From the NCBI RefSeq assembly GCF_000421825.1, contig NZ_ATXT01000011.1, forward strand, positions 1 through 64,000: a stretch of 64,000 nt of DNA, given 5' to 3'. The notes below the pieces were generated by a model. The model ran no database searches. It saw only the letters and a program-made list of their open reading frames with translations, and was not told the DNA's origin. Positions 59,922 through 64,000 of the stretch are shown here, one piece after another (position 1 is the stretch's first letter; the number at the start of each line of letters is the position of its first letter). Source of the stretch: Humibacter albus DSM 18994 (lineage in GTDB: Bacteria; Actinomycetota; Actinomycetes; Actinomycetales; Microbacteriaceae). A program made the translations under genes and the position numbers.

Positions 59922-60470
59922 ATGAGTGAAGTCCGTCGGAATGACGACGCGCGCTACGACCTCGGTTTGCTCTTCACCGACGGAATGCCCGAGTTGGATG
60001 ACGCGAACGGTTATCGAGGAGCTGTCGCGGCGCGCGCCGCCGGTATCAGCTACCGACAACTGGACTACTGGGCACGTACCGGGCTGGTGGAGCCGACAGT
60101 GCGCGGAGCCGCGGGTAGCGGCTCGCAGCGGCTGTACGGCTTCCGCGACATCCTGGTGCTGAAGCTCGTCAAGCGGCTGCTCGACACCGGCATCTCCCTG
60201 CAGCAGATCCGCACGGCGGTCGACCAGCTGCGCAAGGAGGGCGTCAACGACCTCGCACAGACAACCCTGATGAGCGATGGAGCGAGCGTCTACCTGTGCA
60301 CGTCCAACGACGAGGTCATCGACCTCGTCGGCCGTGGACAGGGCGTCTTCGGCATCGCCGTGGGCAAGGTGCTGCGCGAGGTGGAGACGAGCCTCGTCGA
60401 ACTGAACGTGCAGGCATCCGACACGATGGACGAGCTCGCGGCTCGTCGCGCGGCGAAGAAGATCTCCTGA
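59922..60470 (+). CDS. MerR-type regulator, Rv1830-like
   Basis: A 182-residue MerR protein: SYRQLDYWARTGLVEPTVRG, GSQRLYGFRDILVLKLVKRL, DTGISLQQIRTAVDQLRKEG. The C-terminus (VFGIAVGKVLREVETSLVEL) is as in the mycobacterial Rv1830 group. In mycobacteria this gene sits two genes after Rv1828; here the intervening bifunctional nuclease gene (Rv1829-like) is missing, leaving a 115-base gap. Role in growth or division control is inferred. Confidence 0.87.
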   Translation: MSEVRRNDDARYDLGLLFTDGMPELDDANGYRGAVAARAAGISYRQLDYWARTGLVEPTVRGAAGSGSQRLYGFRDILVLKLVKRLLDTGISLQQIRTAVDQLRKEGVNDLAQTTLMSDGASVYLCTSNDEVIDLVGRGQGVFGIAVGKVLREVETSLVELNVQASDTMDELAARRAAKKIS

Positions 60471-60554
60471 CCGAAGACGGCCTTTCAACAGAGGAACCGT
60501 CGCAGCCGCGCACGTTCTCGTGAGCGAGACGTTCCCGCGGAACAGGGCGCGCGG

Positions 60555-61358
60555 TCAGTTCTCCGCGTATTCGCCCATGCGCGCCGTGCGGAGCACGCGT
60601 TCCAGGAGCATGTCGAAGTTGTGCGCCATCTCCTGAGCGCTCTCGCCCGGCCAGACGTGCAGCGGCTTGGCCGCTCCCTGCGCCTGCTGCAATGACGTGC
60701 GCTCCGGAAGCTGAGGCGAGAGCACGAGCGGTCCGAACATGTCGCGCAGCTCCTTGATGCGGAACTGGTGCTCCAGGGACTGCACGCGTGCGCGGTTGAC
60801 GATGATGCCGAGTGGTTGCAGCCGCGGCGAGAGGCCGCGTCTGATCTCCTCGATCGCGCGCAGCGCGCGGTCGGCGGCGGCGACCGAGAACAGGCCGGGC
60901 TCGGTGACGACCGAGACCCGGTCGCTGGCGGCCCAGGCCGTGCGGGTGAGCGCGTTCAGCGATGGTGCGCAGTCGATGAGCACCAGGTCGTAGTCGTGCT
61001 CGACGTTGGCGAGCGCCTCTTCGAGCTTCCAGATGTCGCGAATCGAGGGATGCGGGCCGTCGAAGTTGATCGCGGACGGGCTGCCGATCATCACGTCGAC
61101 CTTGCCGGAGCGTCCCCTCGTCCACCCGCTCGGTGCGATCGCCGCGCGGACCACCTTCTCCTTCGGAGAGGCCAGCACATCGGCCACGTTGAGGTGCCCG
61201 GCGACGGTGATGTCCATGCCCGTGGAGACATCCGACTGCGGGTCGAGGTCGACCACGAGCGTGCGCAGTCCCTTGGCAAAGGCCGCAGACGCAAGACCCA
61301 ACGTCACCGTGGTCTTGCCGACACCGCCTTTGAGGGAACTGACGCTGAGCACATGCAC
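60555..61358 (-). CDS. ParA-family ATPase
   Basis: A 267-residue deviant-Walker ATPase. Walker A is SLKGGVGKTTVTLGLASAAF with the signature Lys before GG, followed by VVDLDPQSDVSTGM and LVLIDCAPSLNALTRTAWAA. No parB or parS-like gene lies alongside, so this is an orphan ParA, a common actinobacterial gene beside GarA/FtsR regulators, probably acting in cell-cycle or cargo positioning. The GTG at 61358 gives the standard N-terminus (a GTG at 61352 is also possible). It is divergent from pyruvate carboxylase. Confidence 0.88.
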   Translation of the reverse strand: MHVLSVSSLKGGVGKTTVTLGLASAAFAKGLRTLVVDLDPQSDVSTGMDITVAGHLNVADVLASPKEKVVRAAIAPSGWTRGRSGKVDVMIGSPSAINFDGPHPSIRDIWKLEEALANVEHDYDLVLIDCAPSLNALTRTAWAASDRVSVVTEPGLFSVAAADRALRAIEEIRRGLSPRLQPLGIIVNRARVQSLEHQFRIKELRDMFGPLVLSPQLPERTSLQQAQGAAKPLHVWPGESAQEMAHNFDMLLERVLRTARMGEYAEN

Positions 61359-61436
61359 AAGAGGAAACGTTACCGTCAGTAGTCTTAGAGAACCTAACCG
61401 TTCGCTGAGCGGCGTGCCCCCGCCGGAGAGGCCCGA

Positions 61437-64000
61437 ATGTTCAAGAAAATCCTGGTCGCGAATCGCGGGGAGATCGCTATTCGTGCGTTCCGCGCCGCAT
61501 ACGAGCTCGGTGCGAAGACCGTTGCCGTCTTCCCGTACGAAGACCGCAACTCGATGCACCGGCTCAAGGCCGACGAGGCGTACGAGATCGGCGAGCCAGG
61601 ACATCCGGTGCGCGCGTACCTCGACGTCGCTTCGATCATTCGCGTCGCGGTGCAGTCGGGCGCCGATGCCATCTACCCGGGCTACGGGTTCCTCTCGGAG
61701 AACCCGGAACTCGCCGAGGCGGCGGCAGAAGCGGGCATCACCTTCATCGGTCCACGCGCCGACGTGCTGCGCATGGCGGGCAACAAGGTGACGGCGAAGG
61801 AGCACGCGATCGCGGCCGGCGTCCCCGTGCTGGCATCGACGCCGCCGTCGCGTGACATCGAGGAATTGCTCGCAGGCGCGGAGGCGATCGGTTTCCCGAT
61901 CTTCGCCAAGGCCGTCGCCGGGGGCGGCGGACGCGGCATGCGGCGAGTGAACAGCATGGCGGAGCTGCGGCCTGCGCTCGAAGAGGCGATGCGCGAGGCC
62001 GACAGCGCTTTCGGTGACCCGACGATGTTCCTCGAGCAGGCGGTGCTTCGGCCACGGCACATCGAGGTTCAGGTTCTGGCTGACGCGACCGGGCACACGG
62101 TGCACCTCTTCGAACGCGACTGCTCGGTGCAGCGGCGCCACCAGAAGGTGATCGAGATGGCCCCGGCGCCGAACCTGCCCGACAGCATCCGACAGGACCT
62201 GTACCGGGATGCCATCGCCTTCGCCTCCTCGATCGGTTACGTCAACGCCGGCACCGTCGAGTTCCTGCTCGACACCGCGGGGGAGCGTGCGGGGCAGCAC
62301 GTCTTCATCGAGATGAACCCGCGCATCCAGGTGGAGCACACCGTCACGGAAGAGATCACCGACGTCGATCTCGTGCAGTCGCAGATGCGCATCGCCGCGG
62401 GGGAGAGTCTCGTCGACCTCGGTCTGCGCCAGGAGTCGATCCAGATGCACGGCGCGGCCATCCAGACTCGCATCACCACCGAAGACCCCACCCAGGGGTT
62501 CCGCCCCGACACCGGGACGATCACGACCTACCGCTCACCCGGTGGCGGTGGCATCCGACTCGACGGTGGAACCGTCGCGGCGGGCGCGCAGATCAGTCCG
62601 CACTTCGACTCCATGCTGGCCAAGCTGACCTGCCGCGGCCGCGACTTCGGAGCGGCTGTTCTGCGAGCGAGGCGTGCGCTGGCCGAGTTCCGCATCCGAG
62701 GCGTTGCCACGAACATCCCGTTCCTCCAAGCCGTGCTCGACGATCCGTCGTTCGTGGCGGGCGACCTGAGCACGTCGTTCATCGAGGAGCGGCCGCAGCT
62801 GTTGCGCGGCCGCGTATCGAAGGATCGTGGCACCAAACTGCTGAACTGGCTCGTCGACGTCACGGTCAACCAGCGCAACGGCGCACGGCCTCTCGGCCCC
62901 GACCCGGCGGCGAAGCTGCCCGACTTCGACGTCTCTGCGCCCGTTCCCGACGGATCGCGGCAGCGGCTCCTCGAGCTCGGGCCGTCCGGCTTCGCTGAGG
63001 AGCTGCGGAATCAGACCGCGCTGGCCGTCACGGAGACGACATTCCGCGACGCGCATCAGTCGCTGCTGGCGACGCGGGTGCGCACGAAGGACCTCACGGC
63101 GGTCGCACCGTACGTGGCCCGCATGACGCCCCAGCTTCTCTCCGTGGAGGCGTGGGGCGGTGCGACCTACGACGTGGCACTCCGCTTTCTCGGCGAAGAC
63201 CCGTGGGAACGTCTCGCCGCGCTTCGCGAATCCCTTCCGAACATCAACATCCAGATGCTTCTCCGGGGCCGCAACACAGTGGGCTACACGCCGTATCCCA
63301 CTCAGGTCACGGATGCCTTCGTGCGCGAAGCCGCGGCCACGGGCGTCGACATCTTCCGCATCTTCGACGCGCTCAACGATGTGAACCAGATGCGCCCGGC
63401 CATCGAGTCCGTCCTGGCCACCGGCACGGCGGTCGCCGAGGTCGCCGTCTGCTACACGGCCGACGTCCTCGATCCGGCAGAAGAGCTCTACACGCTGGAC
63501 TACTACCTGCGTCTGGCGGAGAGCATCGTCCAGTCGGGGGCGCACGTGCTCGCCATCAAAGACATGGCAGGTCTGCTGCGGCCAGGGGCCGCCGAGCTCC
63601 TGGTCCGCTCGTTCCGTGAGCGGTTCGATCTTCCGGTGCACGTGCACACGCACGACACCGCCGGTGGCCAGTTGGCGACCCTGCTCGCGGCAAGTGCCGC
63701 CGGAGCCGACGCCGTCGACGTCGCCAGCGCCCCGATGTCGGGCACGACGAGTCAGCCGTCCGCGTCGGCGCTGGTGGCGGCGCTCGCGCACACCCGGCGC
63801 GACACGGGCATCTCCCTGCAGAACGTCTCCGACCTGGAACCGTACTGGGCGGCGGTCCGCGCACTGTATGCGCCGTTCGAGTCGGGGCTGCCCGGCCCGA
63901 CCGGCCGCGTGTACGAACACGAGATTCCGGGCGGCCAGCTCTCCAACCTGCGGCAACAGGCGAAAGCGCTCGGTCTGGCCGATGACTTCGAGCTCATCGA
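61437..64000 (+). CDS. pyc: Pyruvate carboxylase (runs off right edge)
   Basis: The first 854 residues of a roughly 1130-residue biotin enzyme that makes oxaloacetate from pyruvate, bicarbonate and ATP. The biotin carboxylase domain (1-450) starts MFKKILVANRGEIAIRAFRA and has the ATP-binding loop KAVAGGGGRGMR and FIEMNPRIQVEHTVTEE. The carboxyltransferase domain starts near 515, with TETTFRDAHQSLLATRVRTK, the metal site residues DxxxxS, DALNDVNQMRPAI and VHTHDTAGGQLATLLAASAA. The biotinyl carrier domain lies beyond the window. The ATG at 61437 is preceded by cggagagg. It is divergent from parA with 78 bases between starts. Confidence 0.96.
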   Translation, partial: MFKKILVANRGEIAIRAFRAAYELGAKTVAVFPYEDRNSMHRLKADEAYEIGEPGHPVRAYLDVASIIRVAVQSGADAIYPGYGFLSENPELAEAAAEAGITFIGPRADVLRMAGNKVTAKEHAIAAGVPVLASTPPSRDIEELLAGAEAIGFPIFAKAVAGGGGRGMRRVNSMAELRPALEEAMREADSAFGDPTMFLEQAVLRPRHIEVQVLADATGHTVHLFERDCSVQRRHQKVIEMAPAPNLPDSIRQDLYRDAIAFASSIGYVNAGTVEFLLDTAGERAGQHVFIEMNPRIQVEHTVTEEITDVDLVQSQMRIAAGESLVDLGLRQESIQMHGAAIQTRITTEDPTQGFRPDTGTITTYRSPGGGGIRLDGGTVAAGAQISPHFDSMLAKLTCRGRDFGAAVLRARRALAEFRIRGVATNIPFLQAVLDDPSFVAGDLSTSFIEERPQLLRGRVSKDRGTKLLNWLVDVTVNQRNGARPLGPDPAAKLPDFDVSAPVPDGSRQRLLELGPSGFAEELRNQTALAVTETTFRDAHQSLLATRVRTKDLTAVAPYVARMTPQLLSVEAWGGATYDVALRFLGEDPWERLAALRESLPNINIQMLLRGRNTVGYTPYPTQVTDAFVREAAATGVDIFRIFDALNDVNQMRPAIESVLATGTAVAEVAVCYTADVLDPAEELYTLDYYLRLAESIVQSGAHVLAIKDMAGLLRPGAAELLVRSFRERFDLPVHVHTHDTAGGQLATLLAASAAGADAVDVASAPMSGTTSQPSASALVAALAHTRRDTGISLQNVSDLEPYWAAVRALYAPFESGLPGPTGRVYEHEIPGGQLSNLRQQAKALGLADDFELI

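Noticed and set aside
62535-63956. Minus-strand frame of 473 codons
   Set aside because: It is antisense to pyruvate carboxylase, which is unambiguous.

Overview
The window is GC-rich, gene-dense DNA from a high-GC Gram-positive bacterium. The gene set (bacterial Ku with three-domain LigD, LigC with a stand-alone LigD-type polymerase, GarA and FtsR-like regulators, an orphan ParA next to pyruvate carboxylase, leaderless-looking promoters, HAIR-type heat-shock and DtxR-type iron boxes) points to Actinobacteria. Several small proteins look like Microbacteriaceae-restricted families. The family-level placement is inference.

Positions 1 to about 6126 are the right part of an integrated genomic island. 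The left edge cuts through an IS481-type transposase and its terminal repeat. A decayed tyrosine integrase (1743-2385) and a decayed small membrane-protein gene follow. The cargo is a tightly overlapping DUF262 / HEPN ribonuclease / C5-cytosine methyltransferase operon (3036-5939). The island ends at 6083-6126 in a 44-base copy of the 3' part of a proline tRNA gene, the usual scar of integration into a tRNA. This operon is the best candidate in the window for an under-described, defence-type system.

From 6.3 to 13.6 kb lie two NAD-dependent epimerase-type genes with linked regulators (TetR, MerR), a DJ-1/PfpI protein, a CrcB fluoride-channel pair, and an ArsR regulator followed by a NiCoT nickel/cobalt permease. 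Positions 13.7-18.1 kb hold a long channel-like/FUSC fusion and a second FUSC protein.

Positions 18.2-25.0 kb are a urease operon: ureA, a His-tailed CbiX-like protein, ureB, ureC, ureF, ureG, ureD and a urea transporter. It has no ureE. The CbiX-like protein with its His-rich tail is a plausible substitute nickel chaperone, and the upstream nickel permease fits that supply line.

Positions 25.0-43.5 kb are mixed: a MarR/hydrolase pair, PEBP, UdgX (cross-linking uracil-DNA glycosylase), a two-component system, a lipoprotein, an MFS exporter, a ChlI-like ATPase with a VWA partner, a siderophore-interacting protein behind an iron box and ahead of a four-copy hairpin repeat, ArsR/SRPBCC/VOC, a Clp ATPase behind a HAIR element, and MerR/thioredoxin.

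Positions 43.6-56.5 kb are rich in DNA repair: Prim-PolC-like polymerase, an overlapping operon of sigma factor, Ogt, AlkA and LigC, then LigD and Ku divergently arranged, a Rho-N/SAP-like basic protein and a NUDIX-NYN fusion. Positions 57-64 kb hold a DUF1295 protein, a CDP-alcohol phosphatidyltransferase, GarA, FtsR-like MerR, a second MerR, ParA, and pyruvate carboxylase cut by the right edge. No complete tRNA, rRNA or CRISPR array was seen.
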